Positions 4,748 to 5,048 of a stretch of 5,048 bases of DNA are shown piece by piece. This DNA comes from Acidimicrobiaceae bacterium. GTDB lineage: Bacteria; Actinomycetota; Acidimicrobiia; Acidimicrobiales; Salinilacustritrichaceae. The first letter of the stretch is position 1. The number at the start of each line of letters is the position of its first letter. The position numbers were made by a program, and so were the translations under genes. The DNA lies in NCBI GenBank assembly GCA_003476595.1, contig DMTU01000153.1, forward strand, positions 1-5,048, read 5' to 3'. The notes under the pieces are model-generated. The model made no database searches and had not been told where the DNA came from. It saw nothing but the letters and a program-made list of their open reading frames with translations.

Positions 4748-5048
4748 GAGCCGTTGACCGCTCCCGCACCTGGTTCGACGACCTCGATCCGTTCCTGGTC
4801 GTCGCCCGGCTCAGCCTGTTCGTGGCCATCGTGAACAATCACAGCCACCCGAGGATCGCTGTCGCCCTCGGCGTCGTCACTGCGGTGCTGTACTTCGAGG
4901 AGCGGTGGCTGCGCTCCCCGTGGCCCTGGTTGGCCATCGTCGCAGTTCTCGGCTGGCTGCAGATCCAGGAGTGGTGGCTCATCGACGACCACCCCGTGGC
5001 CACGACCTACTGGCTCCTCGCCATCGGCGTGTCCCGGTTCAGCCGATG
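4744..5048 (+). CDS. Polytopic membrane protein, N-terminal part (possibly HTTM-like), cut by window edge
   Basis: The frame is open from a TTG at 4744 to the right edge, 101 complete codons. The start overlaps the preceding stop as TTGA and GGAGG lies at 4735-4739, a short 4-nt spacing; no other plausible start lies nearby in frame. The N-terminus WFDDLDPFLVVARLSLFVAI (10-29) leads into a first membrane segment. Further hydrophobic segments are at about 37-52 (IAVALGVVTAVLYF), 60-78 (WPWLAIVAVLGWLQIQEWW) and 87-97 (TTYWLLAIGVS), so at least three to four helices are visible. Tryptophan-rich turns and EWWLIDDHPVATTYWLLAIG (76-95) resemble the start of HTTM (vitamin K-dependent carboxylase-like) membrane proteins, but with only the N-terminus in view this is tentative. 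Being a membrane protein is well supported; the function is unknown. Confidence 0.7.
   Translation, partial: MRAVDRSRTWFDDLDPFLVVARLSLFVAIVNNHSHPRIAVALGVVTAVLYFEERWLRSPWPWLAIVAVLGWLQIQEWWLIDDHPVATTYWLLAIGVSRFSR

Overview
The window is high-GC (roughly 70% by eye) bacterial chromosomal DNA, densely packed and with strong G/C bias at third codon positions. The rapZ-yvcK pair, the GGGHGL form of the YvcK glycine loop, an arginine Walker A in RapZ and a DUF222 protein all point to Actinomycetota. I cannot fix the lineage further; an Acidimicrobiia-like or other early-branching group is only a guess.

Layout. Most of the window (1-4280) is read from the minus strand. In transcription order, right to left: a class I SAM-dependent methyltransferase (4280-3543); rapZ (3522-2671); yvcK (2674-1802, overlapping rapZ by 4 bp as GTGA); then, just after the yvcK stop, a complete type II toxin-antitoxin operon with its own promoter and operator-like repeats: a DUF1778 ribbon-helix-helix antitoxin (1727-1452) and a GNAT acetyltransferase toxin (1445-915). 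After a 174-bp gap comes the N-terminal part of a DUF222 (13E12-type) protein (740-1) that leaves the window on the left. A 62-bp divergent intergenic region (4281-4342) separates these from a plus-strand pair: a small single-helix membrane-anchored protein (4343-4747), translationally coupled to a polytopic membrane protein (4744 onward, cut by the right edge).

How the genes fit together. RapZ and YvcK belong to the conserved central-metabolism and cell-envelope control locus of Gram-positive bacteria; the methyltransferase lies 20 bp upstream on the same strand and is probably co-transcribed. In many actinobacteria yvcK is followed by whiA. Here that place holds a TacAT-like module and a DUF222 gene, suggesting an insertion or rearrangement. 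The plus-strand pair looks like a separate two-gene membrane operon of unknown function.

The strongest regulatory signal is at 1757-1795. It holds a -35/-10 pair with a 17-bp spacer, an inverted repeat and a 10-bp perfect palindrome. GTAC recurs three times at about one helical turn. This fits autoregulation by the RHH antitoxin. I found no RNA genes, CRISPR arrays, insertion sequences or clear intrinsic terminators.
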